Part shown: positions 18,633 to 29,791 of the stretch, in pieces
Numbering within the stretch: position 1 is the stretch's first letter
Layout of the letters: every line of letters begins with the position of its first letter
Assembly (NCBI RefSeq): GCF_001425865.1
Contig: NZ_LMDS01000005.1
Location: forward strand, 124,001 to 188,000
Direction of reading: 5' to 3'
DNA length: 64,000 nucleotides
Origin: Rhizobacter sp. Root404
GTDB lineage: Bacteria > Pseudomonadota > Gammaproteobacteria > Burkholderiales > Burkholderiaceae_C
Position numbers and translations under genes: made by a program
The notes under the pieces: model-generated
What the model was told of the DNA's origin: nothing
Database searches by the model: none
What the model saw: only the letters and a program-made list of their open reading frames with translations

Positions 18633-18668
18633 AGTCAGAAGTGACGTCGGCGCAGTGACTGGTGACTG
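18633..18668. repeat. GTGAC(T) repeats in the rhlE upstream spacer
   Basis: Three direct copies of the core GTGAC lie at 18641-18645, 18655-18659 and 18662-18666, with an outer inverted pair CAGTCA/TGACTG (18632-18637 and 18663-18668). They sit just downstream of the kinase stop, about 110 bp upstream of the rhlE start. This could be an operator or the base of an mRNA hairpin; no known regulator is recognised. Confidence 0.35.
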
Positions 18669-18678
18669 CGACGGTGGG

Positions 18679-21279
18679 TCATTGTAACCGCTGCGCGTCG
18701 GCGCGTGCCTCGAGCGCGCGGGCCTGGGCTTGCACCTGACGCTCGCGAAGCGCGCCGGTTTTCACGAGTGCCTGCGCCTCGCGCGCCAGCCGCAGCGCGG
18801 TGGCGGGGTCGGTCGACAGTGCGAGACGACCCTGGCCGAGCAGGGCGCGGGCGCGCAGCCAGTCGCCCGTCGGCGACGCCGCGCTGCCGGCGGCGAGTGC
18901 GCTCGCGAACGCCAGGCGCGCGTCGTCGGCAGCGCGCGCGTCGCTCTCGAGCGCTTCGCCGAGTGCGACCTGCGCCTGGCGGGTCGCCAGTGCGTTGGGG
19001 CCGAGTTGCGTGTCGAGGATCGGCAGAGCCTGGCGCAGGACCTCCCGGGCCACGGCGACGTTGCCGTCACGCGTCTCGGCCTCGCCCTGAGCGACCAGGG
19101 TGGCCGCCCAGTGGGCGCCGCCCTGGGCTTCCCAGCGCTTCGCGGCCGCGGCCGTCCGGGTCAGCGCCTCGTCGGGGCGCTGCTCGTCGGCAGCGACTTG
19201 CGCCAGCGCGATGTTGACGCGGTCCATCGCGTTGCCGATCTGGCGCGAGGTGTCGCTGCCGGCGATGTCGAGTGCGGCCGCGAGCATCGCCCGCGACTCG
19301 GCGGCGCGACCGAGTTGATGCAGCACGACGCCGAGTTCGCAGCGCACCAGCGCGGTGGTGCGGTGGCGTGGCCCCATCGTGCGCTCGAAGATCGCCAGCG
19401 CCTGCGTCAGCTCGCTCTGCGCGTCGGCGAAGCGACCCGCGCGGGCGAACAACTGGCCGAGCGCGTAGTGGCCCGCGCCGGTGCCGAAGTCCCGCAGGTC
19501 GACCTGGTTGGCACTGAGCTCGATCGAGCGCCGCAGCTCGCGCTCGGCGGCGCCGAAGTCGTCGAGCTGGGCCAGGCCGTTGCCGAGCCAGCGGTGCGCG
19601 ATCGAGCGCATCGCATGGCGCGGCTGGTACTTCTCGAACGCGGCGGTCGCGCGCGACAGGTCGGCGATGCCCTTGCGCAGCTCCCCGGCCTGTACCGCAT
19701 TGGCGCCGACGCGGTAGAGCGCGATCGCGTAGCCCTCCAGCGACTGCTGGCCGGTGCGCTCGACGATCGCGATCGCCTCGCGCGCCAGCGCTTCCGATTC
19801 CTGTGCGCGCCCGAGCTGCGTCAGCGACAGCGCGCGGCCGACCAGCGCGTAGATGTACTGCTCGCTCTGCGGCCCGTGGACCGAGCGGGCCAGCGCGAGC
19901 GCCCGCTGCTCGAGCGGGTCGGCGCTGTCGAACATGCCCAGGTTGTTCTGCAGCTCGCCGACGACGGTGAGCAGCTCCAGGCGCACGCCGGGTTCGAGCT
20001 TGGCGTCGTCGAGCAGGCGCTTGCCGCCGGCCTGCAGCAGCTCGCGCGCGGTCGTGTCCTGCGTGGTCTTGCCGGCGCCGATCGTGCTGGTGCGGAACAC
20101 GCCGAGCAGGAAGTCCTTGATCGCGGTGGCATTGCGGGCCTCCGCGGTGGCGCGCGCCGCCTGCTCGCGCGCGACGCTGGCCTGCCACAGCGTCGCGGCC
20201 ACGCCGCCGGCGATCGCCAGGGCGACCAGACCTGCCGCCGCGACCCCGAGCGTGTGCCGCTCGATGAACTTGCGCGTCACGTAGAACCAGGTCGGCGCCT
20301 GGGCGCTGACCGACTCGTGCTTGAGGAAGTGCCGCAGGTCGTCGGCCAGCGCCTGCGCGGAGGCGTAGCGTTCGGCGGGTCGCTTGCGCAGCGCCTTCGC
20401 GACGATGTGTTCGAGATCGCCGCGCAGCGCCTGGCGCAGGCGCTGCGGCGTGGTCGAGCGCGCCGCGGCGATCTCGCTCGCGTCACCGCCGAACGTGCTC
20501 GTGAGCTCGGCGGCGCCGAGGCGGCGCGGTTCGGCCTCGGCGATCGCGCGCGCCAGTTGCGCCGCGTTGCCGCGCGGCGCGTCGTAGGGGCGCTGGCCGG
20601 ACAGCAGCACGAACATCAGCGCGCCCAGCGCGTAGACGTCGGTCGCGACCGTCACCGCGCCGCCGGTGATCTGCTCGGGCGCGGCATATTCCGGCGTCAG
20701 CCCCGCGCTGCCCTGGCGCGTCAGGTCCAGTTCGTCGGGCGCATCGCCCAGCAGCTTGGCGACGCCGAAGTCCAGCAGCTTGACGTGGCCGCCGTCGGTC
20801 ACCAGCACGTTGGCCGGCTTCAGGTCGCGGTGCACGACCAGGTTGGCATGCGCGAACGCGACCGCGTCGCACAGCTGCAGCAGCAGGTTCAGGCGGCTCG
20901 GGAGATCGAGCCGGCGCGCGTCGCACCAATGGTCGATCCGCTCGCCCTGCACGTATTCGAGCACCAGGTAGCGGGTGCCGTCCGGCGCGATGCCGGCGTC
21001 GAGCAGCTGGGCGATGTGCGGGTGGGTGAGGCGCGCCAGCAGTTCGCCTTCGCGGGCGAAGCGGGCACTGAGCAGGGCCGCGGCGGCCGGGTCGGGTGAC
21101 GCCGCGCGCAGCAGCTTCACCGCGGCACGGCCGGCGTGCAGCCCGTCGCTGCGGGTCGCGGCCCAGACCTCGCCCATGCCGCCGCTGCCGAGCGGCTCGC
21201 GCAACTGCCATGCACCAAAGCGGGCGCCCGGGCGGGGTCCCGCGGTCGGCGGGTCGGTCGGGGCGAGGCTGTCGTTCAT
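18679..21279 (-). CDS. Ser/Thr protein kinase with TM segment and TPR sensor region
   Basis: 866 residues. The N-terminal Hanks-type kinase domain (about 22-310) has a complete set: glycine loop [10 protein letters not shown], Lys55, [10 protein letters not shown] (Asp152), DFGVAK (Asp170) and APEQ. One membrane helix follows (about 344-367, after the juxtamembrane FIERH). The remaining 480 residues are TPR-like repeats predicted to lie across the membrane in the periplasm. This PknB-like plus TPR layout is common in myxobacteria and some Burkholderiales. No phosphatase, FHA protein or obvious substrate is adjacent. Transcription runs toward rhlE with 151 bp between. Confidence 0.92.
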   Translation of the reverse strand: MNDSLAPTDPPTAGPRPGARFGAWQLREPLGSGGMGEVWAATRSDGLHAGRAAVKLLRAASPDPAAAALLSARFAREGELLARLTHPHIAQLLDAGIAPDGTRYLVLEYVQGERIDHWCDARRLDLPSRLNLLLQLCDAVAFAHANLVVHRDLKPANVLVTDGGHVKLLDFGVAKLLGDAPDELDLTRQGSAGLTPEYAAPEQITGGAVTVATDVYALGALMFVLLSGQRPYDAPRGNAAQLARAIAEAEPRRLGAAELTSTFGGDASEIAAARSTTPQRLRQALRGDLEHIVAKALRKRPAERYASAQALADDLRHFLKHESVSAQAPTWFYVTRKFIERHTLGVAAAGLVALAIAGGVAATLWQASVAREQAARATAEARNATAIKDFLLGVFRTSTIGAGKTTQDTTARELLQAGGKRLLDDAKLEPGVRLELLTVVGELQNNLGMFDSADPLEQRALALARSVHGPQSEQYIYALVGRALSLTQLGRAQESEALAREAIAIVERTGQQSLEGYAIALYRVGANAVQAGELRKGIADLSRATAAFEKYQPRHAMRSIAHRWLGNGLAQLDDFGAAERELRRSIELSANQVDLRDFGTGAGHYALGQLFARAGRFADAQSELTQALAIFERTMGPRHRTTALVRCELGVVLHQLGRAAESRAMLAAALDIAGSDTSRQIGNAMDRVNIALAQVAADEQRPDEALTRTAAAAKRWEAQGGAHWAATLVAQGEAETRDGNVAVAREVLRQALPILDTQLGPNALATRQAQVALGEALESDARAADDARLAFASALAAGSAASPTGDWLRARALLGQGRLALSTDPATALRLAREAQALVKTGALRERQVQAQARALEARADAQRLQ

Positions 21280-21363
21280 GGGTCGGCGCGGTGGATTCTA
21301 TGCAGCGCGTGGCCGAGGCACCGCTTGCCGTAAGCTCGTGGCCCGGCTCCTGCAACGACCCCG

Positions 21364-22362
21364 ATGACCCGCTCACGCTTCATTCCGGACAATTTCACGC
21401 TCACGCTGATCGCGGTGGTGATCGCGGCCAGCCTGCTGCCCTGCAGCGGCACCTGGGCGATCGCCTTCAATGCGATCACCAACGTCGCGATCGGCCTGTT
21501 GTTCTTCATGCACGGCGCCAAGCTGTCGCGCGAGGCGATCGTGGCCGGCATCACGCACTGGCGGCTGCACCTGCTGGTGTTCGCGTGCACCTTCGTGATG
21601 TTCCCGGTGCTCGGCGTCGCGCTGCGGCCGCTGCTGCAGCCGCTGGTCACGCCGGACCTGTACGTCGGCATCCTGTTCCTGTGCGCGCTGCCGGCCACGG
21701 TGCAATCGGCGATCGCGTTCACGTCGATGGCGCGCGGCAACGTGCCGGCGGCGGTGTGCAGCGCGTCGGCGTCGAGCCTGCTCGGCATCTTCCTGACGCC
21801 GGTGCTGGTCGGGCTGCTGCTGTCGCAGCATGGCGCGGCGGCCTCGCTCGACGCGGTCAAGGCCATCGTGCTGCAGCTGCTGCTGCCCTTCGTCGCCGGG
21901 CAGGTGGCGCGGCGCTGGATCGGCGCGTGGGTGCATCGCCACAAGGCGGTGCTCGGAAACATCGACCGCAGCTCGATCCTGCTGGTCGTCTACACCGCGT
22001 TCAGCGAGGCGGTGATCCAGGGGCTGTGGCAGCAGATGCCGCTGACGGCGCTGCTGGGGCTGACGCTGGTCTGCGCGATCCTGCTCGGCCTGGCGCTGAC
22101 GATCACCACGTTCGCGGCCCGCCGGCTGGGCTTCGACAAGGCCGACGAGATCACGATCGTGTTCTGCGGCTCGAAGAAGAGCCTGGCGAGCGGCATCCCG
22201 ATGGCGCGGGTGCTGTTCGCGGGCCACGCGGTCGGTGCCGTCGTGCTGCCGCTGATGCTGTTCCACCAGATGCAGTTGATGGTCTGCGCGGTCCTCGCAC
22301 AGCGTTATGCGGCTCGTGCGTTACGGGGCGACACCGCCGAGCGGGCGGTGGGGGAGGCGTGA
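21364..22362 (+). CDS. Bile acid:sodium symporter-family transporter (SBF-like)
   Basis: 332 residues with about ten hydrophobic segments and the SBF-like (PF13593) signatures FFMHGAKLSREA, FLCALPATVQSAIAFTSMARGN and CGSKKSLASGIPMA. The proteins are inner-membrane transporters of organic anions. It diverges from the kinase gene by 84 bp and its stop overlaps the start of the DUF4440 gene (TGATG at 22360-22364). Substrate unknown. Confidence 0.9.
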   Translation: MTRSRFIPDNFTLTLIAVVIAASLLPCSGTWAIAFNAITNVAIGLLFFMHGAKLSREAIVAGITHWRLHLLVFACTFVMFPVLGVALRPLLQPLVTPDLYVGILFLCALPATVQSAIAFTSMARGNVPAAVCSASASSLLGIFLTPVLVGLLLSQHGAAASLDAVKAIVLQLLLPFVAGQVARRWIGAWVHRHKAVLGNIDRSSILLVVYTAFSEAVIQGLWQQMPLTALLGLTLVCAILLGLALTITTFAARRLGFDKADEITIVFCGSKKSLASGIPMARVLFAGHAVGAVVLPLMLFHQMQLMVCAVLAQRYAARALRGDTAERAVGEA

Positions 22363-22826
22363 TGAACAGGAGCACCATCGTGGGCGCCCTGGCGGCGTCC
22401 TTGCTCGCGAGCGGCGCGACAGCGGCGCCGCCCGACCTCGACGCGCTGGCCCGCCAGGTGGCGGACACCGAACGCGCGTTCGCGCGCAGCATGGCCGAAC
22501 GCGACCACGCGGCCTTCGTGCGGCACCTGTCGGACCAGGCGGTGTTCTTCTCCGGTCCCGGCAAGGTGCTGCAGGGCAAGGCGGCCGTCGCGGCCGGCTG
22601 GAAGCGGTTCTACGAGGGCAAGGACGCGCCGTTCTCGTGGGCGCCCGACCACGTCGTCGTGCTCGGCGACGGCACGCTCGCGCATTCGACCGGCCCGGTG
22701 CTCGACCCGACCGGCAAGCCGATCGCCCGCTTCAATTCCGTCTGGCGGCTCGAGGCGCCGGACACCTGGCGCATCGTCTTCGACAAGGGCGAGGCGTGGC
22801 AGGAACCGGTGCCGGCCAAGCCCTGA
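22362..22826 (+). CDS. Exported DUF4440 / NTF2-like protein
   Basis: 154 residues with a signal peptide (cleavage probably after SGATA, about residue 22) and an NTF2-like cone-fold domain of the DUF4440 type: DTERAFARSMAERDHAAFVRH, then FFSGPGKVLQGKAAV and the terminal WRLEAPDTWRIVFDKG. Such proteins bind or isomerise small molecules, or are structural. Translationally coupled to the SBF transporter, so it may handle the same compound in the periplasm; that is inference. Confidence 0.85.
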   Translation: MNRSTIVGALAASLLASGATAAPPDLDALARQVADTERAFARSMAERDHAAFVRHLSDQAVFFSGPGKVLQGKAAVAAGWKRFYEGKDAPFSWAPDHVVVLGDGTLAHSTGPVLDPTGKPIARFNSVWRLEAPDTWRIVFDKGEAWQEPVPAKP

Positions 22827-22923
22827 CGGCGCGCCGCGGCGCCGGAGCGGCGACAATACGCGGTTGAACTGCTGCCGCCCGGCAGCACGCTTTGCTTCCC
22901 AGGAACCGTTTCACAGGAACCCC

Positions 22924-24588
<1,665 letters not shown>

Positions 24589-24657
24589 AGTGACCTTGGC
24601 GCCGGCGCCGCTTTACACGGCGCTGGCAGAATGTTTTTTTCTGTACCGGGTTGCACG

Positions 24658-27420
24658 ATGAACCACCCCGCCGCGCGGTCTGTCCGCCCTCTCATGGCCG
24701 CCCTGACGATCGCCCTGCTGGGCGGCTGCGCGGCGCTGCGGTCGCCCGCCACCCCCACGGCAACGGGTGGCGTAGCCGCCGGCCCGACGACGCCGCCGCG
24801 CGTCGCGACCGGGCCTGGCCCGAGCGCCTCGGGCGTGCCGCCCGGCACGCCGCAGCCGGCCGCGCCGCCGCCGGGCAGTCCGCAACCCTTCGCGACGGTG
24901 ATCCGCGACGCCAGGAAGAGCGACGGCCTGCTCACGACCTACCAGAAGGACGAAAAGGTCTGGATCGAACTGCGCCCGCAGGACTTCAACAAGCCGTTCT
25001 TCCTGTCCGCCAAGCTTGCGTCGGGCATCGGCGAGGGTGGGATCTTCGGCGGCCTGATGGACGACCAGCGCGTGGTCGAGTTCCGGCGCGTCTACAACCA
25101 GGTGCAGATGATCGCGCGCAACACCGAGTTCACCGCGCGCGCCGGCACGCCCGAGGGCCGCGCGGTGGCGGCGGCGTTCTCGCCGAGCCTGCTGGCCAGC
25201 ACGCCGGTGGCGAGCCAGCCGCACCCGGAACGCAAGTCGGTGCTGGTCGACGGCAATGCGCTGTTCATCAACGACATGCTCGCGGTCGGCGGGCAGTTGC
25301 AGCGCACGTTCCGCCAGGGCTACGGCTTCGACGCGCGCAACTCGGCGATCACCGCGCTGCGCGTACGCCCGGAAGGCCTGTCGCTCGAGGTGATGCAGCA
25401 CTTCGCGACCGGCTCGATCGCGGTGCGCCAGCCGAACACGCCGCCCGGCGCGCCGGTGCCGACGGTGCCGATCGCGGTCCCGGACCCGCGCAGCCTGTTC
25501 GTGACCGCGAACTACACCTTCACCGCGCTGCCTGATGCGCCGATGCGTCCGCGCGCCGCGGATTCGCGCATCGGTTACTTCACGCAGTCGCAGTGGGACT
25601 TCAGCGACGACCTCGCGCGCACGCCGGTCGTGCGCCACGTGGACCGCTGGCGGCTCGAGAAGAAGGACCCGGCGGCGGCGCTGTCCGAGCCGGTCAAGCC
25701 GATCGTGTTCTGGCTCGACCGCACGATCCCGGTCAAGTACCGCGCGACGATCACCGCCGGCATCCTGGAATGGAACAAGGCCTTCGAGCGCATCGGCTTC
25801 AAGGACGCGGTGCAGGCCAGGGTGCAGCCCGACGACGCCGATTTCGACACGCTCGACGGCGGCGCCTCGGTGCGCTGGATGACCAACGCCGCGCCGCGCT
25901 TCGGCGCGATCGGGCCGAGCCATGTCGACCCGCGCAGCGGCGAGATCCTGGCGGCCAACATCGGCATCGAGAGCCTGTCGTCGCGCAACGTGCGCGCCTC
26001 GCGCGCGCAGATCCTGAACGGCAGCAGCCCGGCCGAGCTGGCGCGGCTGATGCAGTTCGGCGGCGCCGCCGATGGCGAGGCCTTCGACGCGCGCGCCTGC
26101 CGCAACGCCGACCAGGCCGCCGATCAGCTCGGCTACGCGCTCGACGTGCTCGAAGCGCGTGGCGATCTCGATCCGGACAGCCCCGAGGCCGAGGCCTACG
26201 TGCTCGCCTACCTGAAGGACACGACGATGCACGAGGTCGGGCACACGCTCGGCCTGCGGCACAACTTCCGCGCGTCGCGTGCGTACACCGACGCGCAGCT
26301 GTCCGACCCCGAGTTCACGCGCACCCACGCGCTGACCGGCTCGGTGATGGAGTACGCGCCGGTCAACCTGCCGAGCCCCGGCGCACGGCCGGTCGCGCCG
26401 TACCAGACCACGCTCGGTCCGTACGACTACTGGGCGATCGAATACGCCTATCGACCGCTGGCCGAAGGCGACGAGAAGGCCGCGCTCGAACGCATCGCGG
26501 CGCGCAGCAACGAGCCCGAGCTGGCCTTCGGCACCGACGAGGACAACTACCTCGGCATCGACCCCGATGCACTGCAGTTCGACCTGGGCTCCGATTCCGT
26601 CGCATTCGCGAAGAAGCGCCTGGCGATCGCCCGCGACCTGTTCAAGCGCCAGGAGACCCGAGCGCTCGCGCCCGACCGCGACTATGCGGTGCTGCGCCGT
26701 TCGCTGAACTACGCGGTCAACGACGTCGCGCGCTCGGTGGGCCTGCTGGCGCGCCAGGTCGGCGGGGTCCGCACGCTGCGCGACTTCCCGGGCTCGGGCC
26801 GCGATCCGCTGGAGCCGGTGCCGGTCGCCGCACAGCGCGACGCGATCGACCAGATCTCGCGCAGCCTGTTCGCGGCCGACAGCCTGCCGGTCTCGCCGTC
26901 GCTGCAACGCCGCCTCGCGCCGGACTTCCAGGAGCGCACCGATGCGCTCGAGCGCGGTGCCGCGCCGGTCGCGACCGAATTCTCGGTGCCCGATCGCCTG
27001 CTGGCCGTCCAGCGCGCGCTGCTGAACCAGCTGATGGGCGACGATGTCGCGGCGCGCATCCTCGACAACCAGGGCAAGGCGACCGCGCGCGGCGGTGCGC
27101 TGCAGCTGTCGGAGCTGTACGGCCGGCTCGGCCGCGACATCTGGAGCGAGCTCGACACCGGAGCCGACATCCCCGCGCCGCGCCGCGCGTTGCAGCGCGA
27201 GCACCTGAACCGGATCAGCGCGAGCCTGCTGCGCCCGGGCAGCGCCGGCCGCGCCGATGCGCGCAGCCTGATGCGCGTGCAGGCGCAGGCGCTGCTCGCG
27301 CGGCTGAACAGCGCCGCGCAGCGTGGCAGCCTGAGCGCCGACGCGCGCGCGCACCTGCAGGACAGCGCGGACATGCTCTCGCAGTCGCTCGCCGCGCGCA
27401 TCGCCCGCCCGGGCGCCTGA
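24658..27420 (+). CDS. Large zinc metalloprotease lipoprotein (DUF5117/DUF4953 family)
   Basis: About 920 residues. The N-terminus is a lipoprotein signal (lipobox LLGGC), then a Pro/Thr/Gly-rich linker to about residue 75. A DUF5117-like beta region follows. The metzincin-type zinc site HEVGHTLGLRHNF (HExxHxxGxxH) lies in the DUF4953 domain, with the Met-turn-like SVMEYAP downstream. It is predicted to be anchored in the outer membrane or periplasm and to degrade proteins. An upstream in-frame ATG at 24631 is possible but precedes the signal peptide awkwardly. A LytS/LytTR pair follows. Confidence 0.9.
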   Translation: MNHPAARSVRPLMAALTIALLGGCAALRSPATPTATGGVAAGPTTPPRVATGPGPSASGVPPGTPQPAAPPPGSPQPFATVIRDARKSDGLLTTYQKDEKVWIELRPQDFNKPFFLSAKLASGIGEGGIFGGLMDDQRVVEFRRVYNQVQMIARNTEFTARAGTPEGRAVAAAFSPSLLASTPVASQPHPERKSVLVDGNALFINDMLAVGGQLQRTFRQGYGFDARNSAITALRVRPEGLSLEVMQHFATGSIAVRQPNTPPGAPVPTVPIAVPDPRSLFVTANYTFTALPDAPMRPRAADSRIGYFTQSQWDFSDDLARTPVVRHVDRWRLEKKDPAAALSEPVKPIVFWLDRTIPVKYRATITAGILEWNKAFERIGFKDAVQARVQPDDADFDTLDGGASVRWMTNAAPRFGAIGPSHVDPRSGEILAANIGIESLSSRNVRASRAQILNGSSPAELARLMQFGGAADGEAFDARACRNADQAADQLGYALDVLEARGDLDPDSPEAEAYVLAYLKDTTMHEVGHTLGLRHNFRASRAYTDAQLSDPEFTRTHALTGSVMEYAPVNLPSPGARPVAPYQTTLGPYDYWAIEYAYRPLAEGDEKAALERIAARSNEPELAFGTDEDNYLGIDPDALQFDLGSDSVAFAKKRLAIARDLFKRQETRALAPDRDYAVLRRSLNYAVNDVARSVGLLARQVGGVRTLRDFPGSGRDPLEPVPVAAQRDAIDQISRSLFAADSLPVSPSLQRRLAPDFQERTDALERGAAPVATEFSVPDRLLAVQRALLNQLMGDDVAARILDNQGKATARGGALQLSELYGRLGRDIWSELDTGADIPAPRRALQREHLNRISASLLRPGSAGRADARSLMRVQAQALLARLNSAAQRGSLSADARAHLQDSADMLSQSLAARIARPGA

Positions 27421-27538
27421 CGCGGCGGCGGCCCGGCGTTCGCGCCGGGTCGCGGCTCGCGCCCCGAATCCGGTCGTTCATCGCCGGCGGGGCTTGCCGG
27501 ATGCGCCGCCGGGCGGCCTGCGCGGTACGCTTGCGGCC

Positions 27539-28612
27539 ATGTCCTCGATGCCCGCTCCGGCCGCCACGCTGCGCCAGTTCATCGCGGCGCTGACGCCGCG
27601 CCGGCTGCTGCTGATGGTGGCGCTGGTCGTCGTGATCTCGGCGCTGATCAGCCCGATCTTCTTGACTTCGTACGTCGGCCTGGTGTGGCGGCTACTGCTG
27701 ATCGCGACGCTGGTGCTGATGGCGTTCACGGCGGCCGGGCTGTGGCCGGTGCCCGGCGTGCCGCGCTGGGTGAGCCAGATCGTCGCCGTGGTGCTCGCGG
27801 TACCGCTGGCCACGCTGCTGCTGTACATGGGCCTGGTGGGCGGCGAGTGGGCCCGATTCACGGGCAACCCGGGGCTGGTGCGCGGCTTCATCGTCATCAC
27901 GATGCTGGTCCTCGCGATCGCGCCGCTGCTCGCGCTCGGCGTGCTCTACCGCGAGCGCGACGCGCAGGCCCGTCACCAGCAGCTCGAGTTCGCGCTCGAG
28001 AAGAGCCAGCTCGAGCGCCAGGCGCTCGATGCGCAGCTGAAGCTGCTGCACGCGCAGATCGAGCCGCACTTCCTGTTCAACACGCTCGCCAACGTGCAGG
28101 CGCTGGTCGAGTCCGGCTCGCCGCAGGCCGCGCCGGTGCTGCGCAGCCTGATCGCGTACCTGCGCGCCGCCATGCCGCGCCTCGACGATGCGCAAGCCAC
28201 GCTCGGCCACGAAGCCGCGCTCGCGCGCGCCTACCTCGAGCTGATGCACATGCGCATGCCGGACCGCCTGCGCTTCACGATCGACATCGCGCCCGAGCTC
28301 GCGGCGCTGCGCTTCCCGGCGATGGCGCTGTTGACGCTGGTCGAGAACGCGGTCCGCCACGGCATCGACCCGGCCGAGCAGGGCGGGACGATCGAGGTGC
28401 GCGCGTGGCTGGCGCAGGGCCGCGCGAATGCCAGCGTCAGCGACACCGGCGCCGGGCTGCGCGAGACCGCCGAACCCGGTACGGGCCTGGCGAACCTGCG
28501 TGCCCGGCTGCAGGCGTTCTACGGGGCGGGTGCGCAACTCGAGCTCAGCGAGGTGCGTCCGCATGGCGTCTGCGCGACGATCCGCTTCGATCCGCCCGGG
28601 CCCGTCGCGTGA
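27539..28612 (+). CDS. LytS-type sensor histidine kinase
   Basis: About 357 residues. Four hydrophobic segments occupy the first 130 residues, then a coiled linker and a His_kinase (PF06580) domain with the phospho-accepting motif QIEPHFLFNTLAN, followed by an HATPase domain (LTLVENAVRHGI as N-box, DTGAGL, GTGLANLRARL). This is the LytS/YehU class that pairs with LytTR regulators. The frame extends upstream to 27494, but ATG 27539 is preferred. Its stop overlaps the regulator start (TGATG at 28610-28614). Confidence 0.9.
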   Translation: MSSMPAPAATLRQFIAALTPRRLLLMVALVVVISALISPIFLTSYVGLVWRLLLIATLVLMAFTAAGLWPVPGVPRWVSQIVAVVLAVPLATLLLYMGLVGGEWARFTGNPGLVRGFIVITMLVLAIAPLLALGVLYRERDAQARHQQLEFALEKSQLERQALDAQLKLLHAQIEPHFLFNTLANVQALVESGSPQAAPVLRSLIAYLRAAMPRLDDAQATLGHEAALARAYLELMHMRMPDRLRFTIDIAPELAALRFPAMALLTLVENAVRHGIDPAEQGGTIEVRAWLAQGRANASVSDTGAGLRETAEPGTGLANLRARLQAFYGAGAQLELSEVRPHGVCATIRFDPPGPVA

Positions 28613-29400
28613 TGAACCCGACCGCGTTGATCGCCGACGACGAGCCGCTGCTGCGCGAGCGCCTGCGGTTGCACCTGGCGCGGCTGTGGCCCGAGCTGGT
28701 GGTCGTCGCGGAAGCGCGCAACGGCCGCGAGGCGGTCGAGCTGTTCGAGGCGCACGCACCGCGCATCGTGTTCCTCGACGTGCACATGCCCGGGCTGAGC
28801 GGCATCGAGGCGGCGCGCGCGGTATCCCGTCGCGCGCACGTCGTGTTCGTGACGGCGCACGAGCGCTACGCGGTGCAGGCGTTCGCGCAGGGCGCGGTCG
28901 ATTACCTGGTCAAGCCGTTCGACGAGATGCGCCTGGCCGACACGGTCGCGCGCTTGCGCGAGCGCCTGGCGCAGCCGGCGCCGTCAGCGGCCGATGCGGG
29001 CGCGCTCGATGCGGTGCTGGACCGCCTGGCCGCCGAACTGGCGCGGCGCGGGCCGACCGGCGCGCCGGCGCCACCGCACCTGCAATGGATACGGGCCTCG
29101 GTCGGTGCCAGCGTGCGGCTGATCCCGGTCGAGCAGGTCATCTACCTGCGCGCCGACGAGAAGTACACGCTGGTGGTGTGGGAGGGCGGCGAGGCGCTGA
29201 TCCGCCGCACGATCCGCGAATTGGCGGAGGAACTCGATTCCGAGCGCTTCGCGCAGATCCATCGCTCGGTGATCGTCAACCTGCATCGCGTGGCGCAGGT
29301 CCAGCGGGGCCTGAACGAGACCGCCGAGGTGCACCTGAAAGGTCGTGCCGAGGTGCTGCCGGTGAGCCGCAGCTTCGTGCACGTGTTTCGTCAGATGTGA
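28612..29400 (+). CDS. LytTR-family response regulator
   Basis: 262 residues. A receiver domain (1-125) with the acidic pair IADDEP, the phospho-acceptor Asp in VFLDVHMPG and the conserved Lys in YLVKPFDE. A C-terminal LytTR DNA-binding domain (about 160-262) has VRLIPVEQVIYLRADEKYT, FAQIHRSVIVNL and the terminal VSRSFVHVF. It is the partner of the kinase just upstream. LytTR regulators in other species control exported proteins, and the two small exported genes nearby are plausible targets; that is speculation. Confidence 0.92.
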   Translation: MNPTALIADDEPLLRERLRLHLARLWPELVVVAEARNGREAVELFEAHAPRIVFLDVHMPGLSGIEAARAVSRRAHVVFVTAHERYAVQAFAQGAVDYLVKPFDEMRLADTVARLRERLAQPAPSAADAGALDAVLDRLAAELARRGPTGAPAPPHLQWIRASVGASVRLIPVEQVIYLRADEKYTLVVWEGGEALIRRTIRELAEELDSERFAQIHRSVIVNLHRVAQVQRGLNETAEVHLKGRAEVLPVSRSFVHVFRQM

Positions 29401-29411
29401 GCCGTGCTCAC
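29397..29411. terminator. Small hairpin across the two converging stop codons
   Basis: GTGAGC-CGT-GCTCAC, a 6-bp stem with a 3-base loop. It includes the stop codon of the LytTR gene and the stop of the convergent small exported gene. No T-run follows in either direction, so it is at most a weak bidirectional terminator. Confidence 0.35.
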
Positions 29412-29638
29412 TGGACGCGCGGGGCGGTCTCGCTGTCCGACTGCGCGACTTCGGTCGTCGGCGAGAGCCGCTTGCCGACGATCACGACGCGCTCGAGCTG
29501 GACGACCTGTGCCGGCGCGGAGGCGGCTCTCGGGGCGGCAACCGGCTGGTCGGTGCCGAGCATCGCCGAGCCGATCGCGAGCGTGCCGCCGATCAGCAGG
29601 CAGAAGGTCAGCGTGGCGGTGAAGAGGCGGTCGATCAT
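29408..29638 (-). CDS. Small exported protein A with VVQLERVV-KRL motif
   Basis: 76 residues. A hydrophobic export signal or membrane anchor (residues 5-28: LFTATLTFCLLIGGTLAIG) is followed by an Ala/Pro stretch and the motif QVVQLERVVIVGKRLSP (44-60). I recognise no family. It is clearly paralogous to the 60-residue protein at 30863-31045: both begin MI-x-RL and share the same C-terminal motif, and their ribosome sites (ACCAGGAG...CCACCATGATC) and promoters match. It is transcribed separately from the ROK kinase upstream, from its own promoter at 29690-29718. Confidence 0.75.
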   Translation of the reverse strand: MIDRLFTATLTFCLLIGGTLAIGSAMLGTDQPVAAPRAASAPAQVVQLERVVIVGKRLSPTTEVAQSDSETAPRVQ

Positions 29639-29689
29639 GGTGGAACTCCTGGTTCGATGACGCGGTGTGTTCGTGCCGCGTTGGAATGA

Positions 29690-29718
29690 ACTTTAGGAGT
29701 CCGCCTCGCGCTCACCAA
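29690..29718 (-). promoter_or_regulatory. Promoter of small exported gene A
   Basis: On the minus strand, TTGGTG (29718-29713), a 17-bp spacer, then TAAAGT (29695-29690), about 52 bases before the ATG. The same architecture and flanks occur before the paralogue at 31091-31119, which makes it much more credible than a lone match. Confidence 0.65.
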
Positions 29719-29733
29719 GGCACTTGCGACAGG

Positions 29734-29747
29734 CTGCAGATTGCCGC
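29734..29747 (-). promoter_or_regulatory. Shared 14-mer upstream of the small-gene promoter (copy A)
   Basis: CTGCAG-AT-TGCCGC on the plus strand, with 15 bp between it and the -35 box. The paralogue has CTGCAG-GC-TGCCGC with a 36-bp gap. Identity is 12 of 14 and the displacement is 21 bp (two helical turns), consistent with an activator site on the same DNA face. The regulator is unknown. Confidence 0.4.
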
Positions 29748-29791
29748 TGTCGAACGGCCATGCAGCGCGATGGACGCCGCCGGCGCCGCCT

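Noticed and set aside
18730..21099. 789-codon open frame on the plus strand
   Set aside because: Antisense to the Ser/Thr kinase, whose motifs are all intact; the frame has low-complexity composition and no domain.
24613..27354. 913-codon open frame on the minus strand
   Set aside because: Exactly antisense to the zinc metalloprotease; Arg/Ala/Val/Gln-rich composition and no motif. A GC-rich antisense shadow.
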